Shown: piece after piece, positions 19,923-31,688 of the stretch | Layout of the letters: each line of letters starts with the position of its first letter | How positions within the stretch are numbered: position 1 is the first letter of the stretch | Source: Phytophthora colocasiae | Taxonomy: Eukaryota > Oomycota > Peronosporomycetes > Peronosporales > Peronosporaceae | Direction of reading: 5' to 3' | DNA length: 64,000 bases | Assembly: GCA_018806915.1 (NCBI GenBank) | Contig: JAGKQI010000078.1 | Span: 248,001-312,000 of the forward strand | Position numbers and translations under genes: made by a program | Notes under the pieces: model-generated | What the model saw: the letters and a program-made list of their open reading frames with translations, nothing else | What the model was told of the DNA's origin: nothing | The model's database searches: none

Positions 19923-20526
19923 CGTGAGAAGAAAACATGGCAACGGTTAATGATACTGTGGGTTAAACGTTTCTTTTGCTTGTACACGGCAAGAACGAAT
20001 TGTTGCTTCCTAATGGACCAACCAATCATCCAAATCAAGTAGCACAAATGAACAGCAGAAAAACATCCATGAACGATTGAAATACTGAGATGGTGTTGAG
20101 AAGTTCTCAGATTTTATCGTATTGGCTTGAGTTCTCAACTTGAGAACTCAAGCCAATACGATAAAATCCCAGCCAATTATCCAGTAGAGTCCCTTTCAAG
20201 CGCCAGTAGCTCCACGAGAACGCCGCATAGTAAAGTGAACAAATAGTATGAAGTGCAGCAATAGTAAGCCAACATAATTGTTCCGCAAGAGGTGACATGT
20301 TCGAACTCCACAAACTAGCCACCTCGTTGTTCGTACGACTATATAATCTGGGCTTGGTATCTCGAGTAGGGCACTGCATGCTAAAAGAAACTGGAATAGA
20401 ACTATCGTTTTTAGCATAGTTTTGAATCAAGAAAGCGCTGCTGGTATGCTGTGAGATTACCGAACTCTCAGAGGACTGCATTTCCGAGAACTTATAGTAA
20501 CAAGCAAGCAAGAAGATGGCGACCAT
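19923..20526 (-). pseudogene. LRR pseudogene, N-terminal segments
   Basis: ATG at 20526 (MVAIFLLACYY) leads to a hydrophobic segment (LCWLTIAALHTICSLYYAA) and LKGTLLDNWLGFY, then reaches a perfect palindrome at 20110-20168. Beyond it, 20109-19923 reads ISIVHGCFSAVHLCYLIWMI and further to HVFFSRL at the element 2 insertion, whose frame continues at 13528. The N-terminus is the least certain part; the join to 13528 is certain. Confidence 0.6.
20110..20168. repeat. Perfect 59-bp palindrome (29-bp arms)
   Basis: Arms GATTTTATCGTATTGGCTTG... of 29 bp match exactly around a single central C at 20139. The bases just outside (A at 20109, C at 20169) do not pair. It lies within the LRR pseudogene's N-terminal coding region and introduces an in-frame TGA. 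It is not an element terminus I recognise. Confidence 0.95.
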
Positions 20527-20541
20527 GCGTGTGCTTACCAC

Positions 20542-20682
20542 TTCAAATTCGCGTAATTGAAGTCTCTGATAAACATGTGGTTAAATATTCATTCTTTTCA
20601 TTAGGTTATCGAATTATAGAAGTCAAATTGAATTGAAGGTGGATTCAGTCATATTCATACATAAGGATATCCACTATAACAG
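20542..20682. other. AT-rich spacer before element 3
   Basis: Upstream flank of the LRR pseudogene and left flank of element 3, ending in ACAG (20679-20682), the left copy of that element's duplication. No gene is visible. Confidence 0.5.
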
Positions 20683-21495
20683 TGTAACAGGTTGGACCCC
20701 GAAGTGGGCCAAAGTTGTGAACGGGCAGCTCAGCGACTGTTGGAAGTGGATCGGCGAGAACTTCAACCTGGATCTGGGTTAGACCCACGATCGTGCTTGA
20801 AGCCGCCTACAGAAGTGACACTGACTGCGATGGAAGTGCCAATAGGAGAGACCGTATTGGTTGACGGCACGAGTCACGCGAAGTGAGATCTATGCTGGAC
20901 GTGCACTATGAGGAGACAGACGGAAGGCACGATGAGCCCGAAGCTCACTTGCAAATCGGACGGCTGGATAGCACCCCGAGAAACGACGAGTAAGGCGCAC
21001 TTCGTAGACACGAAGTGGCGTCAAAGCAACCGAGTGGTTGTACGAGAGGAACGAAGGGCGGCGGTTTAAGGAGGAACTTGGTGTACAAGCGAGAGGAGGA
21101 CTATCGGGTTTCCAAGCGGTGACGAACGTGGCAGCCAGTCGAGGGTCGGAGAAGACGACTCACCTGGTACGGCCGGGTAGCGTAAGTCGCGGGACTTGGA
21201 GGACGAGCAGTTAGTACTGTCGTGAGTGCAGGAGGACCAACGAGGACTGACGTCTACGAAGGAACGGAGGAACGAAGGAACGAAGGAACGAAAGACGAAA
21301 GTAGAAGTCTATTAGGCTTTTAATATAAATAGGTGCGTTCGTGCTGCAGCATCGAACAAACCGGCGCGGTGAACCGAGCCAACAGGGGCGTGTGAAGTTG
21401 AAGTGTGCTCTTTAGCACCCGATCCTTGGATATTCCACCCGGCGCAGCACCAGCTATTCGACCCACTGGTGGGCAGTGAGACTAAACCCATTACA
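20683..21495 (+). repeat. Element 3 5' LTR
   Basis: Starts TGTAACAGG (the same nine bases that start element 1's LTR) and ends CCATTACA. It contains a GGAACGAA microsatellite near 21260-21290 followed by TTTTAATATAAATAGG near 21319, a TATA-like stretch. Confidence 0.93.
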
Positions 21496-23968
21496 TGGTG
21501 GTCATACAGGGGCTTGTCTCACTGCAACAACGGCGCCGACGGAATTCAACGCGAGTAATGATGAACGAAACGAGAGAAACGGCTCGAAAGAGATCTACGA
21601 GGAAGCAGGCTTCGACACGATCGAGAAGTACGAGGCGAGGAAGCTCTCAGAGTCGTCGAACAATGAATGATGAGGTAGCAGGGGTGGCGCGAAGTAGCAG
21701 CGACGAAGCCACGATCAGCCCTGACGAGTATGAAGATAAGCGAGCTCCGTCAGCGAGAGAAGCCAGCGAACCCAGGGTATTGACGAGGAGTCAAGCACGC
21801 AGAGAATGGGAGAACGCTGAGCGATTCCTCACCAGAGCAGCCAACGGGGAAGAGCAGGGAATTCCAGAGCGGCAAGGACCTGAGTCGACGCTGTCCTTGG
21901 CCAATTAGAAAAGCCCGGTGAAAGCAATCGAGTTCGGGTCGTACCTCTGGAAGAAGCACCAGGCAACGAGCGACAGCTACGACGCTCTGCTGCCAGAGAA
22001 CAGCACTTGGAACAACCGCGTGACGAGCAACATGACGTGGAACGAGCCGATGAAGTGAACGAAGGAGTACTTGGACGAGTTGTAGAACCAGAGCCACTTG
22101 GGGACCAAAACCTTGATGGAGATGCACCAGAACCACGGGTACCTGCGGCTACGGATGCTATGGCTGCGGAACTTCAAGAACTTCGAGAAGAAGTTCGACA
22201 GTTGAGACTGCGTCGTGCTGAAGATGTACCACGTGAACAGCTACGAGCTGAGCGGGACAATAGTCGTGAAGTAAGAGGGCCGCGAGGTCGGTACCAACAA
22301 GGTCTTCGAAGAGAAAACGACGAACGAGAACCCAGTGTAGGTCGGCGACGGTCTCCAGAACGAGAAAGAAGAGGAAGGTCTCAAGGTCGACCAGGAACAC
22401 CACAGAGACAACGTGTCGGACACCGGCGTCGTGAACGACCAGGAGGGGATGATCCACCGTCCTCCTCCAGTAGTAGTGATGATTCTGACGGCCGAGGACC
22501 CCGAGGACACGGATTACCGCACGGACGAAGCAGTAGCTCGGAGAGCTCAAGCAGTGACTCGGACCGACGAGAACCAGTACGACAGCGACGCCCACGACGA
22601 GAGCAACGAGAACGACGGAGACGACGACAGTATCAAGAACAGCGATATTCCCCGGGACGACGAGATAAACAACGGGATCGACGTCGTGAACATACACGTC
22701 GAGGCAACGTGAAAGACCTGGAGCTGCCGACGTTTACGCCGACGAGTGGAGCTTCGGTCTCGACTTGGACTGACCGAATTGACTTAGCACTTCAAGGAGC
22801 TCGTGAGTCGGGACGTGGAGAATGGAGTGACCATGCTCTCTACTTCATATTGGGGAACAAGCTGATGGCGGAAGCTGCGAGCTGGTGGGTTGATTTTAAC
22901 CGAAGACTGAGTGATCCCGAACGGACCTGGACGCACTTGAAGCAAGCCCTACTGCGACGGTATGGACCCAAGGAGGACATCTCGTTAGCCGAGTACCGAG
23001 TGAATACACGATCACGTGGTGTGAAAGAGTCCCATGCGGATTACGCAGCGGCACTCCGAAAGGCAGCTGGAAGAAGTCGAGTCAGTGAACGCGTGCTGAT
23101 GGCGCAGTTCTACCGTGGAATGGACAAAACCACACGGCAGTTGGTCAAACAGCAGGAACCCGAGAACTTGGAGGAAGCAGTGATCAAGGCGACAGAGATA
23201 GATGATCCTATGGAAAGCTTGGCACCGATGGCGCCGACAGCCGAGAAAGCGTTGGGAACGACAACAGCGGCAGGGACGAATTCGACAGATGGAAGTAACG
23301 GCTCTCGTACAGTGACGTTGCCGGGGTGTTGGGAGCGTGTATGTCCCAGTCACGGGAGTGACGGAAGGAATCAAGAACTACGCAGCAGTGGACCCGGATG
23401 GCCTGGTTCTCTATACCAACCCAAAGGGAGCCTGGAACATTATCACGGGAAATTATGAGCTTCCAGCTGGACGCACTTGGAATTCCAGGTACTGGGCGGA
23501 ACCCAGTCAGAAGAGGACGAAATCGAAGAAGGCAGAATCCAAACGAACCACCAAGAAGAAGAAAGCTCGCAGGCAGGAGGATTCCACCGATGAGGATGAC
23601 GAAGAAGGAACCCAAGCCACGCAAGAAGGTGAAGCCCAAGCGTACGGCCGAATCCAGCGAAGACGAACGTGACGGGAAACCCCAGAAGAAACTGAAGGCG
23701 GCAGTTCGACAGGTGCTGGCTGAACAGAGTCGAGGACGCCAGAGCAGTGCGAAGAGTAATACGGACGGCAACCGATGCTTTATCTGCGGCCAGGATGGAC
23801 ACTGGGCGCAGTACTGTACTAATGGACCTAAAGTGCTTCGCGTGCAACAAGTTTGGTCACTTTGCCCGGGACTGTACGGATACCGCTGCCAAGTCCAAGA
23901 ACGATCAATACCTGGCCAAACGTAAGGAAGAGCGCAAGAGTCCGGAAAACGGGGGTCGGACGCCATAG
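21495..23968 (+). pseudogene. gag: Element 3 Gag, frameshifted
   Basis: ATG at 21495 is formed by the last LTR base plus TG (MVVIQG, as in element 1). The frame stops at 21908. The next part, 22007-23330, carries a long R/E/D/S-rich region and the capsid-like core (LELPTFTPTSG, RIDLALQGARESGRG, ALYFILGNKL), matching element 1 closely. Further slips near 23330, 23600 and 23825 lead to two CCHC knuckles, CFICGQDGHWAQYC and CFACNKFGHFARDC. Each break looks like a one- or two-base indel. Confidence 0.82.
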
Positions 23969-24036
23969 GGGGAGTATGGTGTCCACGAAGTGTCCAGTAT
24001 CCCCGACGAGTAGTCGAAGCGGCTGGGGGCCCTGAG

Positions 24037-27000
24037 GTGTCGATAACCGAGAGTGCTACAGCCGGATTAAGCCGAGTTGAGAAGACGAAGAGAGACGACA
24101 ATGGTGTGAGTGACGAGGAGAATCACGATGACGAGAACGCAGGCGACGAGGCAGGCGAGGGACTGCGCCAAGTGGTGCAAGTGCTGCTGAAAGACGCGGC
24201 GGAGGAAGACATTGAGCGTGCGGCAAGGTGTGTAGCAACTGTTCGACCAACGGTGGCTTCAGTGCGTTTTGCACGAGCGCGAAGAGAAGATGAAGAGCGA
24301 GAATTACGAGTTATCCAGCGTCGCTACGGTGGATGTAAGTACGAAGCTGGAGGGGGCGAGGGAGAAGCTCCAAACGAGGAAGCGCGAGGTGACGACGTTC
24401 TTAACGTCGAAGTAGTAGAAGAAGGTGGAGGACTCGTGTCAGATGACGTAGTTCGGACAGTGACGTCGACAACGCATGACAAAGGGGTTCCGAATACGCT
24501 GTTTGAAGTGAAGAGCACCAGTGCACCGAAGGAAGTTACGACAACCGCAGTACACGGTGAGGGACCAGAGATTCACACCGGAAGCAAAGACACGGCACCG
24601 AAGAACGAGGACGGCAACAATGACGAAATCACGAACCAACGATGTGCCAGGCGTAGAGCAAAGAAAGTGGCAAAACGGCTGAAAGCCAAGGCGTGCTTGG
24701 CTCGGAAACGACAAAACGTACGAGTGACTGCTGCTGAACGAGAAGTCAAGGCTGCTGCTTTACGGTTGAAACGGCGTGGTGAAGCCGACGATGCCTGGGA
24801 CGCACTACAGAGACGCAAGCAACAACGACGCTTGAACGAGACGGACGGCGTACGAATACCGCGGACGTCTGGAATAGGACGTGTGAGTTTGGTGAAGAAG
24901 CAGCGACCGGCAACCACCTCGACAGCAGAGAATGACGAAGTTACCGTGGAATATGTTGGAGCAGATGACGGCTTGCCGACCTGCTTTCATGGATGTTGAC
25001 GGTGAAAAGAGACGTGTGAAACTGGATAGCGGCGCGCGTTATACGATAGCTGGGACGGACTGGATGGCTCCATGGCGACAGAGTGGCGGTGAAAGCTCCG
25101 GTAGACTTTGTAGAAGGCATCGGAGGCTTCCTACTCGACGTGGTAGGAGTATGGCGTTTTACTCTCACGACGGTGTTCGGAGAAAAGTTGACGATCGATG
25201 CGTGCGTGGTAGCTGGATGTGATGATGAATTTTTACTGGGAGTCGACTTCATGCGAACGAAGGGTGCCACAATGGACTTTGAGAAGCAAGAGATTCGCTA
25301 TGCGGACACTGGGCGAACAGTGGTAATTCCTTTTAGGACATACGATGTTGATGGTGGCGCCAAAGTTGCCGCGGTACGGATGGTGTTGACGACAGAGCTG
25401 AGTGGCAATACCGTGACACCAGTGCAAGTTTCAGTGACGGCAAATGATGGAGAGCGGGGTCTGTTCATACCCACCAGGAAGACCGGATCCGTGTTATTGG
25501 CGGCGACAGTGACGACGGCACGGAACGGACGAGCATGGGTGCCTGCTATCAACACCAATGTTAAGTCTGCGAAGATCCCGAACAAGAAGGAGCTCGGAAC
25601 ATGGATACCCTTGGACGACGACATGGAAATCTTGACAATGAGCGGTGAACTGGATACCGAACGAGTAAAGGATTGGGTGGATAAGTTGGGCGACAGCAAG
25701 ACACCTCTACCGGATGAGTCGGAAGTGGACATTGGAAGTAACGACCCGGAGACCCGTGAACTCGTGATGAAACTTTTGAGAGTGTATCGTTCGCTGACGG
25801 CGAGTATTGGCGAATGTCCTCCAGCGACGACGTTGAACGTGACTCACCATATCGATACCGGTGAAGCCTCGCCGATAATGCTGAAACGACGGCGTCAAGC
25901 TCAGACGGACGACAGTATAATTGAGAGTAACGTCGAGAAGATGTTGAAGTCGGGTGTCATCGAAGAAGGCAACGGTGGATGGGGATTCCCTGTTGTTCTG
26001 GTGCGCAAGAAAGATGGCGAGGTGCGCTTTTGTGTGGATTATAGGGCGCTCAACAAGGTTACGAAGAAGGACGTTTATCCTCTACCTCGAATAGATGAAA
26101 CGTTGGAAGCCTTGGGAGGTGCTTTGTTGTTTACGACGTTGGATTTGCGTGCTGGTTATTGGCAGATCCTTGTAGCGCCGGAAGATCGCGACAAAACGGC
26201 GTTCACGACGAAAAAGGGCTTATATAGATTTGTGCGAATGCCCTTTGGTCTCACTAACGCTCCTTCTACATTTCAGAGGTTGATGAACGGAGTGTTGAGG
26301 GGACTCACTTGGACCACATGCCTGGTTTACCTCGACGACATAGTGATATTTACGCGTGGCGGGATTGAACGACACATTGTTGAGCTGGCAGCGGTACTCG
26401 AACGTTTGCAACGTGCAGGATTGACCCTCAAACTCAAGAAATGCAAGTTTGCGACGAAGACAATGGAGTATCTAGGACATGAACTTAGTAGCGACGGTGT
26501 ACGACCTTTGGATCGACTGGTTAGCGCAGTACGTGAGTTCCCGACCCCGAACGATGCTGTAGAGGCCAAGAGGTTTGTTCACCTGGCAGGTTACTACCGA
26601 CGATTTGTTAATGGTTTTGGTTCGCTCATGGCACCTGTAACGAAGTTGCTGAGGAAAGGTGTAGCCTGGGAATGGGGCAGTGCGCAAAAGAAGCTTTCGA
26701 GAAGGTGAAGGGCATCTTGACGGCAAAGCCATTGTTGATCTATCCGGACTTTAGGCTTCCTTTTCGTGTGGTGACCGACGCAAGTAAAGTTGGACTGGGA
26801 GCGTGTCTGATGCAGGACAAAGGTGACGGATGGCAACCTGTAGCCTTCGCGAGTAAAGTGAACAGCGACACGGAGAGCAAGTACGGGATTACCGAGCTGG
26901 AGTGCTTCGCGGTAGTGTGGGCAATCAAATTGTTTAGACCATATTTGTACGGACGGCGATTCGAGATCATAACGGATCATGCCGCCTTGAAGTGGCTCAT

Positions 27001-29586
27001 GACGAGTCCAAATCTGACTGGAAAACTACATCGGTGGGCCCTCACTCTCCAGGAGTTTGATTTTGACGTGCAGTGTAGACCTGGGAATACGAACGTGGTG
27101 GCTGACGCCTTGTCTAGAGCACCGGTAGCGGCAAAGTTACGAGCAGCTATTGGGCGGCGGCGGAGAACGAAGCAAAGAAATGAAACACCGGCAAACGTCT
27201 TGAAGAACAGCCCGGTAGCAACCGAGACGAGTGAAGTGACGATGAATGGTGGCCCTACCAACAGAGGTGACCAAGGAAGGAATGAGCGTGGCACAGCGAA
27301 CGAAGGGCCAACGAAGAAGTACTAGCTGTTGTCGACGAGCTGGTAGAAGCGGTGACCCAAAGAAACGAGAACGTGCAAGTAGGAGGCTCGAGTACCAAGA
27401 AAACAAAACGCGCCAAGAAACGGAAGATGACGAGGTTGTCGGAACACGCGACCCCAGTGGTAACAGAACGTCCACTAACGAGAGCCGCGAAACGCAGACT
27501 AGAGGAGCAAGCATCGGGTGAAGCAACGTCGACAGACGAGCAGCGAACGACACCTGAGCCAACGAAGAATACAATGACTTCCAGAACGGACTAAAACGCA
27601 GAAACGCACGACAACCAGCCGCACGAAGAAGGCGGAACAGCGTAAAACGGTCACCTGGGCGGACGGAAAGAGCGGTAATGAAGCGGGAGATGCAGTGGAA
27701 CGACAAACGAGCTTAACTGCAGTAACCCCGGTGAGAACGACGTCAATGCAGGATGACGACAACTCTGCGGACACTGGTAACGTGTCGCGCGTGGACACAA
27801 CAACGACTGACGCGAGGTTACTCGAGATTAACGAGAGAGCAGAAGATGAGCAACGAGTTGAACCCCAACCTGCTGTGACGAACCCCAGTGAAGTGGAACG
27901 TGTACGACAGCGGAGAATGCGGGAACCAACGCTACAATTGACTGACGAAGAAATTATCGAGGAGCAGAACAAGAGCCGGATGGTACAAAAGATGTTGCAA
28001 GCTGGAAGACACCAGGGCAAGGCGATTAACAGGGTGTTCGGACTGGTAGTCGTGGAACGACCTAACGGACGACGAGTAGTTCTTCCACCCGCACTTTGGG
28101 CTACAGTGTTCAAGGAATGTCACGACAGCGTCTGGGCTGGACATTTAAGAGCAACGCATACGTACGCACGGATAGCTCAACAATATTGGTGGCCAGGACT
28201 GCAGAATGAAGTACGACGGTGGGTGTTAGGGTGTCAGGAGTGCGGCAGTCGTAAGGCACGCCCTCGAGAAGTGATACCACCACTACGCAGCTTACGAGGA
28301 GGAGATGTCGGTGACCGGTGGGCTCTCGACGTAGCGGGTCCGTTACCAGCCACTGATGGAGGCAAGAGATACGTGGTGGCGGCTGTAGAATACGTGACGA
28401 GATACGCAGTGGCCATAGCAGTAAAGGATCATACCGCTGAGAACATCGCAGAGTTTCTAATGAGGCAAGTGGTGTTACGATTTGGACCCTTTCGAGATAT
28501 CCTGACGGACGGAGCACCAGAACTTGTTGGCAAAGTGATTGAGGAATTGGTGGTCTTGTTACAAGCGCAGCAGATCAACCCAGTCCCCTATCGACCCCAA
28601 ATGATCGGCCTGGTAGAGCGATTTCACCGTACTTGGAAAGATTGTATAGCAACGTTCATGAGTGACGAGAAACAACGAGACTGGGACACCTGGGTGGATT
28701 ACGCGGTGTATTCTTACAATTCTGGACGACATTCAACGGTGATGTTATCCCCGAACGAGTTGATGATGGGACGGAGATTAAGAGCACCCAACGAATTATT
28801 ACGCGCAACGCGAGTGACAGAGGCTGGCGACTTGGTGAAACACCATGCGAAGCTGTTGAGTAGTCTAAAGGAGGCGCATAAGTGTGCCGAGCAGGCTAGA
28901 GAACGAGAACAACGTCGGCAAGCAAGGTATTACGATAGGAAGGCCAGGAAGAGGACGAATTTCGAGCCTGGAGATCGAGTATGGATGTTTCGACCTCCGC
29001 GTGGACCCGCAGCCTCGAAGTTTGCTCATCAGTGGATCGGTCCGATGCGAATAGTGGAGTCTGCAGGGTACGATAACTTTCTGGTGGAACGGGAGGACGA
29101 CGGGAATGAGCACGAGCAATTTATAGTTCACACGTCGTTCCTGGTAACCTACCGGCAACCAACGGTCCTGTTGGACGCAGCAGCCCGGGATCTAGCTGAG
29201 CAGATTGAGTACGAAGATGCACGGTCCGAAGACGAAGATGACGAGGCGACAGGAACGACTACGAGAACAACGGCGGCTCCTGTTAATACAGCCGTTGCTG
29301 GACGCGGCAAGAAGAGACCTGCAACAGCAGTGGGAAACGAAGGAACGGGCGATACCGAGAACGGACTCTTGGTGGAACTCAGAAGGCGGCGACATATAAG
29401 GCCGGCCAATATGTACTTGAATACCTGTTACGACCAGCCAGCGAGTACTGCAGAGAAAGTACAGCTGCCGAGGGCGACAAAGGAAACCCTGAGCGAGGAG
29501 GACGGTGGATGTCCATCGCAGAATACGACCAACTCTTTGACAGCGATAAGGTCGTGGAAGACCTTAGGATGGATGGAGGCGTGTAA
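24037..29586 (+). pseudogene. pol: Element 3 Pol, frameshifted
   Basis: The basic N-terminal extension (24037-24975) precedes a protease with the normal motif LDSGARYTIAG at about 25020. RT follows with YLDD near 26328-26340, RNase H with TDASKVGLGA near 26775, a low-complexity linker (27140-27900) and integrase with the CQEC finger near 28235, then ALDVAGPLP, LTDGAPE and GLVERFHRTW. Frame breaks lie near 24975, 25080, 26680, 27325 and 27600, and near 29500. In the proper frame the end reads VVEDLRMDGGV and stops at TAA 29584-29586, inside the 3' LTR, just as in element 1. Confidence 0.85.
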
Positions 29587-30415
29587 CAGGTTGGACCCCG
29601 AAGTGGGCCAAAGTTGTGAACGGGCAGCTCAGCGACTGTTGGAAGTGGATCGGCGAGAACTTCAACCTGGATCTGGGTTAGACCCACGATCGTGCTTGAA
29701 GCCGCCTACAGAAGTGACACTGACTGCGATGGAAGTGCCAATAGGAGAGACCGTATTGGTTGACCTTTGGCACGAGTCACGCGAAGTGAGATCTATGCTG
29801 GACGTGCACTATGAGGGAGACAGACGGAAGGCACGATGAGCCCGAAGCTCACTTGCAAATCGGACGGCTGGATAGCACCCCGAGAAACGACGAGTAAGGC
29901 GCACTTCGTAGACACGAAGTGGCGTCAAAGCAACCGAGTGGTTGTACGAGAGGAACGAAGGGCGGCGGTTTAAGGAGGAACTTGGTGTACAAGCGAGAGG
30001 AGGACTATCGGGTTTCCAAGCGGTGACGAACGTGGCAGCCAGTCGAGGGTCGGAGAAGACGACTCACCTGGTACGGCCGGGTAGCGTAAGTCGCGGGACT
30101 TGGAGGACGAGCAGTTAGTACTGTCGTGAGTGCAGGAGGACCAACGAGGACTGACGTCTACGAAGGAACGGAGGAACGAAGGAACGAAGGAACGAAGGAA
30201 CGAAGTAACGAAAGACGAAAGTAGAAGTCTATTAGGCTTTTAATATAAATAGGTGCGTTCGTGCTGCAGCATCGAACAAACCGGCGCGGTGAACCGAGCC
30301 AACAGGGGCGTGTGAAGTTGAAGTGTGCTCTTTAGCACCCGATCCTTGGATATTCCACCCGGCGCAGCACCAGCTATTCGACCCACTGGTGGGCAGTGAG
30401 ACTAAACCCATTACA
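29582..30415 (+). repeat. Element 3 3' LTR
   Basis: Partner of 20683-21495. It has extra copies of the GGAACGAA unit (30170-30205) and CCTTT where the 5' LTR lacks it. Followed by ACAG at 30416-30419. Confidence 0.93.
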
Positions 30416-30522
30416 ACAGTATCATGCTTTTGTCGATTTTCTTTGATCCACGACGTCTGCGAAGTTGAAGAGCGAAGCGCGTATCTATCGAACTCAAGTT
30501 GCAGTTTCATGCGGCATTTGCT

Positions 30523-30541
30523 GCTCACTTTCACATTTACC
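30523..30541 (+). promoter_or_regulatory. Oomycete-type core promoter (Inr+FPR)
   Basis: GCTCACTTTCACATTTACC fits the published oomycete consensus GCTCATTYYNCAWTTTNYY at about 16 of 19 positions. It lies 39 bases before the ATG at 30580, a normal short leader. Confidence 0.65.
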
Positions 30542-30579
30542 AAGCACAACACAAGCAAAACTAATCGAAATCTGCCAAG

Positions 30580-30789
30580 ATGCCCGTACTTCGCATGACT
30601 AGCAGCATCCTAAAGGCTACAGTGGACTCCCCGACGGCGCTCAACATGGTTGCCAAGTCGCTCTCTGCCAACTTCGTTGCCAGCATCCACCCTCACAAAC
30701 ATCACCAACCGAAACGGGAACTACTGAAAGAACGACGTCTTTCAGAACCCACACGCTGTGTTCAACTCAAGCAAACTGCGTGTCCTTGA
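30580..30789 (+). CDS. Small hypothetical protein, 69 aa
   Basis: MPVLRMTSSILKATVDSPTA opens a short basic protein with a His/Lys-rich middle (HPHKHHQPKRE) and TGA at 787-789 of this kilobase. I do not recognise it. The main support is the well-placed core promoter just upstream. The N-terminus is mildly amphipathic but not a clear signal peptide. Element 3 lies 160 bp upstream, so regulation could be disturbed. A longer spliced form cannot be excluded. Confidence 0.45.
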   Translation: MPVLRMTSSILKATVDSPTALNMVAKSLSANFVASIHPHKHHQPKRELLKERRLSEPTRCVQLKQTACP

Positions 30790-30917
30790 GCATCAACCAT
30801 CTCCCGTATTAAAAAAAGTAATGCATAATACAGTCACTCAACATCAGCCTACGCTGTATTCTTTCTTGCATTCCTGAAGCCTACGGTTTGAGTAAACGAT
30901 GAGGATCTATTGTGTCC

Positions 30918-31252
30918 ATGAGGAGGGGGAGTTTGCACGTGGACATTGACGAGGACAAGTCTGAAGGATGCGGTCATAAACAACTTAAAGAACGTCAATA
31001 CCTTGAATCTGCAGCTCTTTTTGGCAAAGAAGAAACGAAGGAGGACGACAACGAGAAGTGGGTGACGGAACGTGATGTGCTGGAAGGTGTGAGTGACCTC
31101 GACGACGACAAGATTTCATCTTGAAAGATATGGGGTTGGTTAGTGATAAACTCGTTGCAGTCAGTGATAAAACCGTTGCTGCTCGACTCGGGTCAAATTC
31201 CACGAAGGACATTTCTACTGCGCGAAACTACGATCTGGTGGTTAATGAGTGA
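30918..31252 (+). pseudogene. Possible gene remnant, frameshifted
   Basis: ATG at 30918 (MRRGSLHVDIDEDKSEGCG) opens an acidic, charged frame to TGA at 31122. Just before that stop the next frame takes over (ILKDMGLVSDKLVAVSDKTV) and ends at 31250-31252 with YDLVVNE. The two parts look like one protein broken by an indel. No family is recognised. Confidence 0.3.
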
Positions 31253-31688
31253 TTCCTCTTTTGAATAATAATGGCGGACTCTGCGTTTGGTCAAGAGGTC
31301 GTGTTCAAAATGTGTGGGTCTTATGACGATCTTCTTATACATTTATTTATTATACATAGTGCCTGATAGGAGTTTCCAGAACCATGTCGAATTGGATGTT
31401 TCATTGCAAATTTGTTTGCAGAACTCACAATTGGTTTTAGACTTTCGGGAGTAAGAATCGCTTCACCCGAATGGGTCAAAGTATTGTCATAATAACTCGG
31501 GAGAAGCGCGAAGTTCTGTAATGTGGACATACCTTTTGTGGTAGATAAACTTCCTTAAAACCTCAAGGTGTCAGTGTGGTCTGCCAAGTCACGCATGTAT
31601 ATTGATGTTGTTTATTCAATACATGCCCGGTTACAATGTAGTCATGTAGAAACTGACAGGGAAGTGCAAAGCACTAGCAGATATAATT
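31253..31688. other. Spacer without recognisable gene
   Basis: AT-rich. It holds the inverted copy (31298-31322) of the motif at 1583-1605. A short minus-strand frame (31321-31530) has no recognisable content. Confidence 0.4.

Larger units (their letters stand above)
1764..20526 (-). pseudogene. LRR/multi-membrane protein gene broken by two retrotransposons
   Basis: Five minus-strand segments together encode one protein of a membrane plus leucine-rich-repeat family that I recognise from Phytophthora genomes: hydrophobic membrane segments first, then LRRs of the type LRDLPDDL and LREVPSSL, then a conserved C-terminal region. In transcription order the segments are about 20526-20169, 20109-19923, 13528-12637 (continuing in another frame to 12478), 12343-12290 and 2279-1764. 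Between them lie a 59-bp palindrome, element 2, a 134-bp inverted duplicate and element 1. Removing element 2 with one copy of its 5-bp target duplication gives a seamless in-frame join (FFSRL followed by GVNGPYF), which shows both sides were one gene. Removing element 1 still leaves a 1-nt frame problem. Roughly 16.4 kb of the locus is inserted retrotransposon. The gene is dead in this haplotype. Confidence 0.75.
20683..30415 (+). mobile_element. Ty3/Gypsy LTR retrotransposon, element 3 (frameshifted relative of element 1)
   Basis: A 9,733-bp element with LTRs at 20683-21495 (813 bp) and 29582-30415 (834 bp), flanked by ACAG (20679-20682 and 30416-30419). The LTRs differ mainly by a 4-bp indel near 20873/29764 and by the copy number of a GGAACGAA repeat. 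Gag and Pol are plainly homologous to element 1 and the primer-site junction is identical, but the LTR bodies are different, so this is a sister family. Several frameshifts inactivate gag and pol. There is no chromodomain. Confidence 0.94.

Noticed and set aside
27695..29839. Element 3 Pol frame running on into the 3' LTR
   Set aside because: The LTR part results from a frame slip near 29500; the homologous frame stops at 29584-29586.
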